Below are positions 8,005 to 16,052 of a stretch of DNA of 19,206 bases, piece after piece. Within the stretch, counting starts at the first letter, position 1, and every line of letters begins with the position of its first letter. Location of the stretch: NCBI GenBank assembly GCA_964228455.1, contig CAXQZM010000026.1, positions 1 through 19,206 of the forward strand, given 5' to 3'. Source of the DNA: CAXQZM01 sp964228455. GTDB lineage: Bacteria > Pseudomonadota > Alphaproteobacteria > UBA7985. Position numbers and translations under genes: made by a program. The notes below the pieces were generated by a model. That model saw nothing but the letters and a program-made list of their open reading frames with translations. It searched no databases and was not told the origin of the DNA.

Positions 8005-8033
8005 TTGGCAATGTTGTGGCAGCAAGCGATACT
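8005..8033 (+). promoter_or_regulatory. Candidate porin promoter
   Basis: TTGGCA (8005-8010), a 17-nt spacer, and GATACT (8028-8033) match five of six and four of six consensus positions. The transcript would start near 8041 and carry a leader of about 150 nt. That leader can fold: GAGAA-GG-TTCTC (8085-8096) nested inside CCTGA (8066-8070) and TCAGG (8100-8104). Confidence 0.4.
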
Positions 8034-8189
8034 TGAACCCATGTTCATGCAAGGTAAACACAGATCCTGACAGTAGGGGCTTTTGAGAAGGTTCTCTCCT
8101 CAGGCGCTCTGTTCGTCCTAGGTATTGGGCGTCTGTCTCTAATGTCTTAACCAATTCTTCTTGAAGAAAAAATTTTGGAGAAAACGAAA

Positions 8190-9059
8190 ATGAAAAAGCT
8201 TCTTATAGCTACTTCAGCACTCGCCCTAGCTGCTCCTGCCGTTGCAGAAGTATCTTTGTCTGGTGCTCTAGAAATGAATGCGACTACGTCAACTGGTCAG
8301 TCTGCAACTGCTACAACGTCTAAAGGCGAGCTCAGCTTGTCTATGACTGACGGTACAATTACTGGTGGCACAAAGCTTCTAATCGATAACGGTGCTGTTA
8401 CAGCTTCCGACAATAAACTTTCTGCTGCAACTTCAGTCGGTACCTTCACAATCGGCGGTTCTGCAACCATGGCTGACAATGATCTAACTGAGTTGAGCGT
8501 TATTGGTGATACTGGTTCTGTCGGTGGTGCACCTGCTGGCGGTGGTAACCTTGCTTACTCTAACACTTTCGGTGATCTGGCAGTTGGTATCTCTTGGGGT
8601 ACGGGCGTAGTATCATCTCTCGGCTTTGACTTTGCTGGTTTTGCAGTAACTGTTGATGCTGACCAAGCTAACAACTACGTTCTTAACGCATCTGGCGATT
8701 TCGCTGGTCAAGGCGTAAAGCTTGAGTACGATAACAACGCTAACTACGACATTGCAGTTTCTAGCACTTTAGGAACCATGGGCGTATCAGCAGGATCTAA
8801 CTCTGGTGGCGACACTGAGCTTGGTATCTCTACTTCAGTTAACGGCGCATCTGTTGGCATCGTGACAGCTAAGTCTTCAGGCACTCAAGTTAACGTACTG
8901 AAAGTTGGTACTACAGTTGGTGATTTCGCAACTGAGCTGAAACTTACAGATACTGCAGGCACACAGTCTTCTTCTGTTAAGCTGACTTTGGCTCCTGGTG
9001 TAACTCTTGAAATGGACAACACTGGTCAAGCTAAACTCGCTATGGCTTTGTCTTTCTAA
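8190..9059 (+). CDS. Outer-membrane porin, Rhodobacter-type (Porin_4-like)
   Basis: 289 residues from the ATG at 8190, which has GGAG about 10 nt upstream; a TTG at 8175 inside the ribosome site is not credible. The signal peptide MKKLLIATSALALAAPAVA is followed by EVSLSGALEMNA, the classic first beta strand of alphaproteobacterial general porins. The rest is Gly/Ser/Thr/Asn-rich with alternating beta-strand pattern, no cysteine, and ends in a C-terminal Phe (LAMALSF), the BAM recognition signal. It should form a trimeric diffusion channel. Codon choice is visibly restricted (many GGT, GCT, GTT, AAC), as expected of a very abundant protein. It stands alone between its own promoter region and terminator. 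Confidence 0.88.
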   Translation: MKKLLIATSALALAAPAVAEVSLSGALEMNATTSTGQSATATTSKGELSLSMTDGTITGGTKLLIDNGAVTASDNKLSAATSVGTFTIGGSATMADNDLTELSVIGDTGSVGGAPAGGGNLAYSNTFGDLAVGISWGTGVVSSLGFDFAGFAVTVDADQANNYVLNASGDFAGQGVKLEYDNNANYDIAVSSTLGTMGVSAGSNSGGDTELGISTSVNGASVGIVTAKSSGTQVNVLKVGTTVGDFATELKLTDTAGTQSSSVKLTLAPGVTLEMDNTGQAKLAMALSF

Positions 9060-9077
9060 GGTAAAACAAAGTTTTTT

Positions 9078-9106
9078 AAAAAGGGGGGCGAAGCTCCCCT
9101 TTTTTT
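9078..9106 (+). terminator. Intrinsic terminator of the porin gene
   Basis: An A tract and GGGGGGC pair across a GAA loop with GCTCCCC and a T tract (one G-T pair), giving a stem of about 12 pairs followed by T residues. It begins 18 nt after the porin stop. The A/T-flanked stem could also work in the opposite direction. Confidence 0.92.
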
Positions 9107-9199
9107 ATGTCTAAATTTCGAATTTAATTCTGCTTAAAAAGAACAGTATCAAGCTTTATTGGGCTTTTTATTTAAGCGCATTGTAACTAAAGCCTCTTT

Positions 9200-9388
9200 A
9201 TGGCTGATAAGATTACTACTGCTTGGAAACTAACTGCGTCTGCGTTGATATGGTTTATCGTAGCGGTTTGGATTGTAATTTCTATAATTAACAATGCACT
9301 TGGGGGCGTTCTAGGTGCGCTGGCTTTTGGTGCCATAGCCTCTATGCTGCTGGCCGGTTTCTCGTCATCAGATGTAAATAAGCTTTAG
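9200..9388 (+). CDS. Small membrane protein, 62 residues, unknown function
   Basis: The frame encodes two hydrophobic segments: about 9-29 (WKLTASALIWFIVAVWIVISI) and 34-54 (GGVLGALAFGAIASMLLAGF), joined by a short NNA turn, with a polar Ser/Asp/Lys tail. The amphipathic start MADKITTAWK and the absence of frame breaks suggest a real gene, but the ribosome site is poor and I do not recognise a family. It lies between the porin terminator and the convergent DUF3253 gene, whose stop codon is one base away. A TTGGGC at 9159-9164 might be its -35. Conservation across relatives would be the best evidence. Confidence 0.55.
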   Translation: MADKITTAWKLTASALIWFIVAVWIVISIINNALGGVLGALAFGAIASMLLAGFSSSDVNKL

Positions 9389-9389
9389 C

Positions 9390-9674
9390 TTAGTCTTCTT
9401 TATATTCAGGATTGATCCAGCGAAGTTGGATCAGGCCCTTAATAGGTGCCGTAGGATCCGCAACTTGTCCTCGTCGAAGCACGTGTATTTGACCCTGTCT
9501 GGCAAGGCCAATGGCTGCGGATCGCACCCCGCGAATTTGTTCTCGCCAGCGCTCTTTGCCTTTTTCTTCTTTTGGCCCAGCAGGAAATGCGGCCCGCGCA
9601 ACATCTTCTGGAGTAAAGTCCGATTCAGGGCCTCGACGTTCGCCAATCTCGAGAATCCAGTCGCGCAAATCCAT
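9390..9674 (-). CDS. DUF3253 family protein (small, winged-helix-like)
   Basis: 94 residues. The sequence shows the DUF3253 pattern: an N-terminal helix (DWILEIGERRG), FTPEDVARAAFP, a W-R pair (ERWREQIRGVRSAAIGLARQG), then a beta hairpin QIHVLRRGQVADPT and a closing GLIQLRW. The layout suggests a small winged helix, but the function of the family is not known; it is sometimes misnamed as a tRNA ribosyltransferase. The ATG is 4 nt after the argG stop and uses GAGGAAAT within the end of argG as ribosome site, so the two are likely co-transcribed and coupled. Confidence 0.8.
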   Translation of the reverse strand: MDLRDWILEIGERRGPESDFTPEDVARAAFPAGPKEEKGKERWREQIRGVRSAAIGLARQGQIHVLRRGQVADPTAPIKGLIQLRWINPEYKED

Positions 9675-9678
9675 ATGT

Positions 9679-10893
9679 TTATTTCCTCAAGCCCATGAGC
9701 CGTAAACGCAGAGCATTTAGTTTGATAAAACCTTCTGCATCACGCTGATCATAAACACTATCTTCTTCAAATGTTACATGCGCTTCGGAATAAAGTGACT
9801 TGTCAGACCGGCGACCCACTACTTCAACATTGCCCTTGTAAAGCTTGAGCCTAACGCTCCCCTCTACATGAGTTTGGCTCGCGTCGATTGCAGCTTGAAG
9901 CATAGTGCGTTCGGGGGAATACCAAAAGCCATTGTAGATTAGTTCAGCGTAACGAGGCATCAGCTCATCTTTTAGGTGCATCGCACCTCGATCAAGTGTA
10001 ATTGATTCAATACCTCGGTGCGCAGCAAGCAGTATTGTGCCTCCTGGCGTTTCATATATCCCTCGAGATTTCATACCAACAAAGCGACCTTCAACCAAAT
10101 CGAGCCGACCAATGCCGTTGGCGCCGCCTAATTCGTTAAGTTTAGTCAAAAGCTCGGCTGGCCCCATTGCCTTCCCATCAATAGAAACAGGATCACCATC
10201 TTTAAACCCTATTTCGATATACGTTGCAGAATCAGGGGCGGTCTCGGGCGATACTGTGCGTTGATAAACCGACTCTGGCGCTTCGACTGACGGATCTTCT
10301 AGAAGCTTACCCTCGGATGAGGTGTGTAGTAAATTTGCGTCGACTGAAAATGGAGCCTCTCCTCTTTTGTCTTTTGCAATTGGAATCTGATGCCGCTCAG
10401 CGAACTCAATTAATTTGGTCCGGGAGTTCAAGTCCCATTCGCGCCATGGGGCAATGACGTGAATGTTGGGATCTAGCCCATAGTAGCCTAGCTCAAATCT
10501 TACTTGATCATTGCCTTTGCCTGTTGCTCCATGCGCCACCGCATCTGCACCAACTTGTCTAGCAATTTCGATTTGCCGCTTTGCAATAAGTGGCCTCGCA
10601 ATTGAGGTGCCGAGTAAATAGAGACCCTCATATAACGTGTTTGCACGAAACATCGGGAATACGAAATCGCGGACAAACTCGTCACGAAGGTCATCAATAA
10701 AGATGTTTTTCTCTTCTATGCCGAGCTTAAGTGCTTTGTCTCGAGCTGGAGCGAGCTCTTCTCCCTGACCGAGATCGGCAGTGAAAGTTATCACTTCGCA
10801 ATCATAGGTAACTTGTAGCCATTTTAGGATGACTGATGTGTCCAGGCCACCGGAGTACGCGAGGACAACTTTCTTAATGCTCTTCTTTTCCAT
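9679..10893 (-). CDS. argG: Argininosuccinate synthase
   Basis: 404 residues, typical. It joins citrulline and aspartate with ATP in the seventh step of arginine synthesis in the cytoplasm. The ATP-binding PP-loop AYSGGLDTS is at 12-20, followed by GATGKGNDQVRFELGYYGLDP and the substrate-binding stretches EAPFSVDANLLHTSSEG and YETPGGTILLAAHRGIE. The only credible start is the ATG at 10893, although the ribosome site is weak; a 56-residue membrane protein ends 9 nt upstream, so reinitiation may help. It is followed by the DUF3253 gene after 4 nt. No argH or regulator is nearby. Confidence 0.98.
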   Translation of the reverse strand: MEKKSIKKVVLAYSGGLDTSVILKWLQVTYDCEVITFTADLGQGEELAPARDKALKLGIEEKNIFIDDLRDEFVRDFVFPMFRANTLYEGLYLLGTSIARPLIAKRQIEIARQVGADAVAHGATGKGNDQVRFELGYYGLDPNIHVIAPWREWDLNSRTKLIEFAERHQIPIAKDKRGEAPFSVDANLLHTSSEGKLLEDPSVEAPESVYQRTVSPETAPDSATYIEIGFKDGDPVSIDGKAMGPAELLTKLNELGGANGIGRLDLVEGRFVGMKSRGIYETPGGTILLAAHRGIESITLDRGAMHLKDELMPRYAELIYNGFWYSPERTMLQAAIDASQTHVEGSVRLKLYKGNVEVVGRRSDKSLYSEAHVTFEEDSVYDQRDAEGFIKLNALRLRLMGLRK

Positions 10894-10902
10894 GGCAGCC
10901 GG

Positions 10903-11073
10903 CTATCTTTTGGGAGGACGGAGTGCAATGGAGAAAAACACGTTTGCGAGCAAAAAGGCTGTCGACCCAGCGATAGAAAAAGGGTCGCCAGCTTTAATGG
11001 AGGCAACTAGGAAGCAAATGGCCGAGACAAAAAACATGACCCACCCAACGATTTGGAATGAAAAACTCAACAT
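10903..11073 (-). CDS. Small membrane protein, 56 residues, directly upstream of argG
   Basis: The frame starts at an ATG with GAGG 5 nt upstream and ends in TAG 9 nt before the argG start. The product opens MLSFSFQIVGWVMFFVSAIC, continues FLVASIKAGDPFSIAGST, and ends AFLLANVFFSIALRPPKR. Two transmembrane helices (about 7-26 and 37-51) flank a polar turn with a GDPFS motif, and a basic tail closes it. Small two-helix proteins of this look occur in alphaproteobacteria, sometimes labelled cytochrome-oxidase-like, but I cannot assign a function. The good ribosome site, tight spacing and clean hydrophobic pattern support a real gene. It is probably the first gene of an operon with argG and DUF3253. 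Confidence 0.7.
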   Translation of the reverse strand: MLSFSFQIVGWVMFFVSAICFLVASIKAGDPFSIAGSTAFLLANVFFSIALRPPKR

Positions 11074-11129
11074 GTGGGCCTCATTAGACCTTTCAATGAG
11101 CTTGGATAGCCCCCACCTCTAGCTTTGTT

Positions 11130-11153
11130 CGGGGCAGCGCCTTAAAAGCCCCG
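11130..11153. repeat. Short inverted repeat in the secA upstream region
   Basis: CGGGGC, a 12-base loop AGCGCCTTAAAA, and GCCCCG lie 46-69 nt before secA, between it and the divergent small membrane gene. It could be a leader hairpin of the secA transcript or an operator; nothing like secM precedes secA. I could not see a clear promoter for either direction in 11074-11198. Confidence 0.3.
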
Positions 11154-11198
11154 GCGACCGATTCCTTTGGCAAATATTTAAGAAGAAGCAGTAGCTCT

Positions 11199-14024
11199 AT
11201 GATGAAAACTCTAACCCGTCTTTTGATGGGAGATCCTAATGCGAAGTACTTGCGCGATCTCCAGATCGATGTGGCGGACATCAATGACTTAGCAGATGAA
11301 GTCGCGAAACTTTCTGACGATGACCTGCGGGGCAAAACCGACGAGTTTAAAACGCGACTTAATGATGAAGGAGCTTCACTGGACGACCTTGTTATCGAGG
11401 CCTGCGCAGTTGTGAGAGAGGCGGCAAAAAGGGTTACTGGACTTTGGGCCTTTGATGTACAGCTGATGGGAGCAATTGCTCTGCATGAGGGCCGAGTGGC
11501 TGAGATGAAAACAGGGGAGGGTAAAACGCTTACAGCTGTTTTCGCTGCTTATTTGAACGCCTTATCGGGCGATGGCGTCCATATTGTGACTGTGAATGAG
11601 TACCTGGCAGCACGGGACACTCAAGACATGGGACCTATATTTCAATTTTTGGGCATTAGTGTTGGAGTCGTTCTTCCAGGCATGCGCCAACCAATGCGCA
11701 GAGTGGCCTATTTAGCCGATGTAACTTACGTCACGAACAATGAGCTTTGCTTTGACTACTTGCGTGACAATATGGCGGCTAATCGCCGTTCCATGGTATT
11801 AAGGGGTCAGAATTTTGCGATTGTAGACGAAGTTGATTCGGTTTTGATTGATGAAGCTCGTTCACCGATAGGGATTTCGGACAAGGCGCCTGAGGACACG
11901 TTAGAGATGTATCGAACGGTCAATGCGCTCGTGCCTAAGGTTCCCGAAGATGCATTTGAGATTGATGAAAAATCGCGCAGTTTAAGTTTAACTGATGCAG
12001 GTCAGCGCCAAGTCGAAGCAGTTCTGGTAGAATCAGGTTTGCTTGCTGCAGACGCCACTATTTATGACCCATCAAATATTACTTTTCTTCATCATATAAT
12101 GATGGCCCTTAGGGCCCATCATCTGATGGAGAAGGATGTGCATTATATCACTCGTGGGACCGAAGTTGTGGTCATTGATGAGCTCTCAGGTCGTGCAATG
12201 GCTGGCCGGCGCTTTGGTGGAGGGCTTCATCAGGCGATGGAGGCGAAGGAAGGTCTGCCGATCCAAGCTGAGACCATTTCTATCGCATCAGTAACCTACC
12301 AAAATTACTTTAGGCTTTATAAAAAATTAGCCGGTATGACTGGGACGGCCGCTACTGAAGCTGAAGAGTTTGGTGAAATTTATGGCCTAGAAATCGCGGA
12401 GATACCCACCAATCAACCGGTAGTTCGGGAAGACCATGATGATGAAATCTTCCTTACAATGGATCAAAAGCTAGACGCAATAATTGCCCAGATCGAAGAG
12501 TGTCATAAGAAAGGTCAACCTGTGTTGGTTGGAACAACTTCCGTAGAAAGATCTGAAATTGTATCTGGACTTCTAAAGGATAAAAAAATTAAGCATCAGG
12601 TCTTAAATGCTCGGCATCACGACCAAGAGGCTAATATCATCGGTCAAGCAGGCACTCCAGGTGCTATAACAATTGCGACAAACATGGCTGGCCGAGGCAC
12701 AGATATTCAGTTGGGTGGCAATGTGAACATGCGCATTTCATCTGAGCTTCATGACATGGCTCCTGGAAAAAAACGAGATACAGCTGAAGCTAAAATCCGA
12801 GAGCAAGTGGCAAAAGCGAAAGAACAGGTAATCGAATCTGGTGGCGTCTTTGTTCTTGGAACTGAGCGGTACGAATCTCGCCGCGTAGATAACCAACTTC
12901 GCGGTCGGTGTGGTCGTCAGGGAGATCCAGGCGAGTCAAAGTATTTTCTGTCATTGGAAGATGACTTAATGAGAATATTTGCGGGCAACATGGAGGGGCT
13001 TTTGCGCCGTGTAGGGATGAAAGACGGCGAGTCGCTCTCTCACCCCTACATGAACACAGCAGTTGAGCGAGCACAAAAGAAGATAGAGTCGCGCAACTTT
13101 GATCAGCGTAAAAACGTTCTGCGTTATGATAATGTGATGAATGATCAGCGGTTAGTGATGTATGCGCAGCGGCTGGAAATCATGGATGCCGAAGATGTGG
13201 GCGTTGTAGTTGAGGAAGTCACCGCGCAAGCTACCGCCTCTATTATAGAAGAGTTTGTGCCTGCTGGTTCGTTTCCTAACCAATGGCGAACTGAGGAGTT
13301 GAAAGATAAGCTCAAATCTGATCTCGGACTCGACCTGCCAATTGGAGATTGGGCTGCAGAAGCCGGAATCGGAGACGAAGAGATAGTTGAGCGTGTTGCG
13401 GCTGCCTTGCGCGAACATCGACAAGCCCTTCGACGACAAACCAGTGATGAATTTGTAGCGGCACATGGCCGAAATGCACTGATTTCAGGCTATGATCGGC
13501 AGTGGCGCGAGCACAGTCAGCGAATGGATCAATTGAAATCAGGCGTAGGTTTAAGAGCTTTAGGGCAGCGCGACCCACTGAACGAATATAAGCAGGAAGG
13601 TCTGGAGTTATTCCAGTACATGCTTGACTTGGCCCGCAGAGACGCGGCAAAACGACTGGCGCTTGAGCCTTTGCCGCTTTGGCAAAAGCTTCAAGGGCAG
13701 AAAGCTGAGCTCGAGCTGCGGATCGCAGAGGCTCGTGGCCAAGCTCAAGAACGAGGGATAGACCCAAACCTTGTAAATATTGATGAGATTGTCTTGGCCG
13801 TCTTTCCTAATCTGAGTGAAGTAGAGCCTCTAACTGGTGAGGCACTAGCTGCCCGATCCAAGGAGCTGGGTGTTGGCAATGTTGCACAGCCACCCAGTAA
13901 GGTGGCACTTGAAGACTTGCCACCGTGGCCAGAAGGAGTGGATCCCAGAAGGGTGCGTCGAAATGAGACATGCCCGTGCGGATCAGGTAAGAAATTTAAG
14001 CAGTGCCACGGGAAACTTTTCTAA
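11199..14024 (+). CDS. secA: Preprotein translocase ATPase SecA
   Basis: 941 residues, somewhat long as in other alphaproteobacteria. SecA drives secretory proteins through SecYEG at the inner membrane using ATP. Walker A reads MKTGEGKT, Walker B VDEVDSVLIDEARSP, followed by the preprotein cross-linking domain, NYFRLYKKLAGMTGTA, NMAGRGTDIQLGG and QLRGRCGRQGDPG, then the scaffold and wing domains. The C-terminus RRNETCPCGSGKKFKQCHGK is the zinc-binding SEC-C motif for SecB and ribosomes, so the gene is complete. Several normally fixed residues differ (NNELCFDYLRDNM, SPIGISD, GRCGRQGD). Two ATG codons begin the frame at 11199 and 11202; AAGAAG upstream does not decide between them. Confidence 0.97.
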   Translation: MMKTLTRLLMGDPNAKYLRDLQIDVADINDLADEVAKLSDDDLRGKTDEFKTRLNDEGASLDDLVIEACAVVREAAKRVTGLWAFDVQLMGAIALHEGRVAEMKTGEGKTLTAVFAAYLNALSGDGVHIVTVNEYLAARDTQDMGPIFQFLGISVGVVLPGMRQPMRRVAYLADVTYVTNNELCFDYLRDNMAANRRSMVLRGQNFAIVDEVDSVLIDEARSPIGISDKAPEDTLEMYRTVNALVPKVPEDAFEIDEKSRSLSLTDAGQRQVEAVLVESGLLAADATIYDPSNITFLHHIMMALRAHHLMEKDVHYITRGTEVVVIDELSGRAMAGRRFGGGLHQAMEAKEGLPIQAETISIASVTYQNYFRLYKKLAGMTGTAATEAEEFGEIYGLEIAEIPTNQPVVREDHDDEIFLTMDQKLDAIIAQIEECHKKGQPVLVGTTSVERSEIVSGLLKDKKIKHQVLNARHHDQEANIIGQAGTPGAITIATNMAGRGTDIQLGGNVNMRISSELHDMAPGKKRDTAEAKIREQVAKAKEQVIESGGVFVLGTERYESRRVDNQLRGRCGRQGDPGESKYFLSLEDDLMRIFAGNMEGLLRRVGMKDGESLSHPYMNTAVERAQKKIESRNFDQRKNVLRYDNVMNDQRLVMYAQRLEIMDAEDVGVVVEEVTAQATASIIEEFVPAGSFPNQWRTEELKDKLKSDLGLDLPIGDWAAEAGIGDEEIVERVAAALREHRQALRRQTSDEFVAAHGRNALISGYDRQWREHSQRMDQLKSGVGLRALGQRDPLNEYKQEGLELFQYMLDLARRDAAKRLALEPLPLWQKLQGQKAELELRIAEARGQAQERGIDPNLVNIDEIVLAVFPNLSEVEPLTGEALAARSKELGVGNVAQPPSKVALEDLPPWPEGVDPRRVRRNETCPCGSGKKFKQCHGKLF

Positions 14025-14025
14025 A

Positions 14026-14038
14026 GAGCAGCGCTCTG
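14026..14038. repeat. Short hairpin between convergent secA and M23 genes
   Basis: AGAGC-AGC-GCTCT fills most of the 16-nt gap between the two stop codons. No T run follows on the plus strand and only three T on the minus strand, so at best it is a weak bidirectional terminator. Confidence 0.3.
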
Positions 14039-14040
14039 TA

Positions 14041-15735
14041 CTAAAGATTTCCGCTACGAGCTAAAGAGAAGGCTTCGCTCATTGTAAGCCCTTGGTCGCG
14101 CTCACCATCAATGTCGTTAACGAATAAGAGGAAACGTGCCTTTGCAGCCGCATTTAGGTCATCACCTCTAGGTATATGATCTGACAGAGGATTAATTTTT
14201 CGTCCATTTCTCACAACTTCATAATGCAGATGGCAGCCGGTTGAGGCCCCGGTCGTACCAACTCTCCCAATGAGCTGACCTTTGCGTACTCTAACCCCAG
14301 GACGCATTCCGTTAGCAAAACTTTTTAAATGTGCATAATTGGTTGTGAACGTTGGCCCGTGTTTGATCGCTACGAATCGTCCATAGCCTCCATTCCAATT
14401 GGCGGCGGTAATAGTTCCTTCACCTGCTGCATATACGGGAGTTCCGCATGATGCGGCATAGTCTACACCATTATGCATGCGACGATCGCCATAAACTGGA
14501 TGGGTTCGCATCCCATATCTTGAGGACAGACGTCCACCGCCTAGTGGTTTTCTCATTAGGGTGTTTGTCTGGCCGGTAAATCGCGCGTCACGGGTGAAAT
14601 ACGCGGCCTTATTTTCATTTTCAAACCGAAAGGCTTCGTATGTGTCCCCATCCTGATCTGTATAAGCAGCGTAGAGGACATCCCCAGCATCTACTAAACG
14701 TCCATTATCATCAAAATAGGCCTCATAAACCATCTCAATTTCATCACCCACTGACTGGATACGAGAAAAATTGACCTGTGCATCGAGTGCGTTGACGAAG
14801 TTTGCAATCATTGAGCCATCAATGCCGAGTTCATCGCCATCGACATAAACTGCACCGTTATTTAATGGGCCCCCGGCGAAAACTAGTATGCGAGTAAGAG
14901 ATATTTCAGATTTCTGGCTTAGAAAACCTTCAGGGGTCGCGATAACTTCAATTTGCTCTAGGGTCGTCGGCGATAAAGAGACGCGCTGAAGACGGCCTGC
15001 TTCAAAGGGCTCGACAGCTCCATTAATTTCGATCTCAAGTATTTGGCCAGGGCGCAGACCTGCAAGGTTGAACACATCACTAAGGGCTCTGCCGGCATTG
15101 TGAATTTCTGAAATCGAAATGCCCACGCTTTGGAAAAGAGACGATAATGTGTCTCCGGCTTCAACTTCTAGGAAGGTAATAATGGGGAAAGTTGACAAAG
15201 CCGGTTGGACGGCGGCATCCAGAACATCGAAGGTAGGACTGAAACGCTGTGCAGCGCGCAATGAGTCAATCTCTGGATTTTGGCTATTGAGCAACTGGTC
15301 TGAGCTAATTAAATCTAGCTCTGCTAAAGCAAAATCTAGCTCTGTCAGTTGAGTTGCCTGTTCTGGAAGAAGTTCAATAACTTCTCGCCCTTTAAGTGCC
15401 CGGATCGTTTGAGGCGCGGATATTGGATCTTCAATTGGCTGTGCAGCTGCAGCGACCATGGTTGAGGTGTCCTCCACTGATGACGGCTGCTTGTTTTCTA
15501 GTGATATTTGAGGCTCGCTGAGCTCTTGAGTCGATACGCTTGGCGCATCTGGAATGTTGTTTAAGTCTGGTTCAGTAATCGTATTTTTAAAAACTTGAGC
15601 TCTTATCTCGCTTGTGTCCTTCGCGCCCAACATAGGCAAGAACCAAAAGGCACTGGCTGTATGAAGAGGCGCAAATATTGCGATCGCAATCGTGGCACAA
15701 CATATTTGGCGGAAAGAATTAAAAGAAAAAAGCAA
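14041..15735 (-). CDS. Secreted M23 (LytM-type) peptidoglycan endopeptidase, MepM-like
   Basis: 564 residues. A signal sequence (ICCATIAIAIFAPLHTASA, likely cut near residue 29) leads to a low-complexity Pro/Ser/Glu-rich region (about 45-120). An OapA/LysM-like domain at about 184-240 (FLEVEAGDTLSSLF, LRPGQILEI) should bind glycan. A linker domain precedes the catalytic M23 domain at about 400-518. Zinc and catalytic residues are all present: H421 and D425 in HNGVDYA, H469 in YAHL, H502 and H504 in CHLHYE, so it should cleave stem-peptide cross-links in the periplasm. The start is TTG at 15735: no ATG or GTG is available in frame after the upstream stop, and the next Met (35) would lose the signal peptide. 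Convergent with secA. Confidence 0.93.
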   Translation of the reverse strand: MLFSFNSFRQICCATIAIAIFAPLHTASAFWFLPMLGAKDTSEIRAQVFKNTITEPDLNNIPDAPSVSTQELSEPQISLENKQPSSVEDTSTMVAAAAQPIEDPISAPQTIRALKGREVIELLPEQATQLTELDFALAELDLISSDQLLNSQNPEIDSLRAAQRFSPTFDVLDAAVQPALSTFPIITFLEVEAGDTLSSLFQSVGISISEIHNAGRALSDVFNLAGLRPGQILEIEINGAVEPFEAGRLQRVSLSPTTLEQIEVIATPEGFLSQKSEISLTRILVFAGGPLNNGAVYVDGDELGIDGSMIANFVNALDAQVNFSRIQSVGDEIEMVYEAYFDDNGRLVDAGDVLYAAYTDQDGDTYEAFRFENENKAAYFTRDARFTGQTNTLMRKPLGGGRLSSRYGMRTHPVYGDRRMHNGVDYAASCGTPVYAAGEGTITAANWNGGYGRFVAIKHGPTFTTNYAHLKSFANGMRPGVRVRKGQLIGRVGTTGASTGCHLHYEVVRNGRKINPLSDHIPRGDDLNAAAKARFLLFVNDIDGERDQGLTMSEAFSLARSGNL

Positions 15736-15769
15736 GTTCGCTGAGCTCTTAAGAAGTTTAGACCGCCGC

Positions 15770-15798
15770 GCTATCCCCTTAATTTAAGGATTTTTCAA
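15770..15798 (-). promoter_or_regulatory. Candidate promoter of the M23 peptidase gene
   Basis: On the minus strand TTGAAA (15793-15798) and GATAGC (15770-15775) are 17 nt apart, a fair -35 and poor -10, about 35 nt before the TTG start. The spacer contains the perfect palindrome CCTTAA-T-TTAAGG (15777-15789), which could be an operator. Confidence 0.3.
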
Positions 15799-15977
15799 GG
15801 CATCCATTTAGAATTCTATTAGTATGATCCTCTAAATTCAGGAGTCGCCAGCATAATAAATTAGTATTTGTCGATTCCTTCATCATTTAGTGCAGTTGCT
15901 GAGACAAATTTGGGGCAATATAAGTGAAGCCAAGAGGCCGCAGATAATAAAAATCTATAGCTGTCATAGGATTTACA
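15799..15977. other. Intergenic stretch before the rRNA promoter, no gene seen
   Basis: AT-rich sequence between the M23 gene and the rRNA promoter region. The open frames crossing it run into the rRNA leader, lack ribosome sites and resemble no protein family. No terminator or tRNA was seen. Confidence 0.4.
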
Positions 15978-16046
15978 GAAAATTGTAAAAAAAGATGAAA
16001 AACTTTGGATTTTTGCGTTGACGGTTACAAGCACCGGGACTAGAGG
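15978..16046 (+). promoter_or_regulatory. Likely rRNA operon promoter with AT-rich upstream element
   Basis: TTGACG (16018-16023), a 17-nt spacer and TAGAGG (16041-16046) form a good -35 and a -10 of the kind seen at alphaproteobacterial rrn promoters. The 40 nt just upstream are A-rich with several A tracts (AAAATTGTAAAAAAAGATGAA), as expected of an UP element. Transcription would begin near 16053, about 390 nt before 16S. A second TTGACA at 16123-16128 has no -10 at a suitable distance. Confidence 0.55.
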
Positions 16047-16052
16047 CGGGAT

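Noticed and set aside
8034..8070. tRNA-like TTGAACCC motif in the porin leader
   Set aside because: Neither strand gives a T arm with a pairing stem, and there is no anticodon or acceptor stem.
7948..8154. 68-residue minus-strand frame in the porin upstream region
   Set aside because: It overlaps the inverted repeat, promoter and leader and resembles no family.
10829..11122. 97-residue plus-strand frame between argG and secA
   Set aside because: It is the antisense shadow of argG and the small membrane gene and has no ribosome site.
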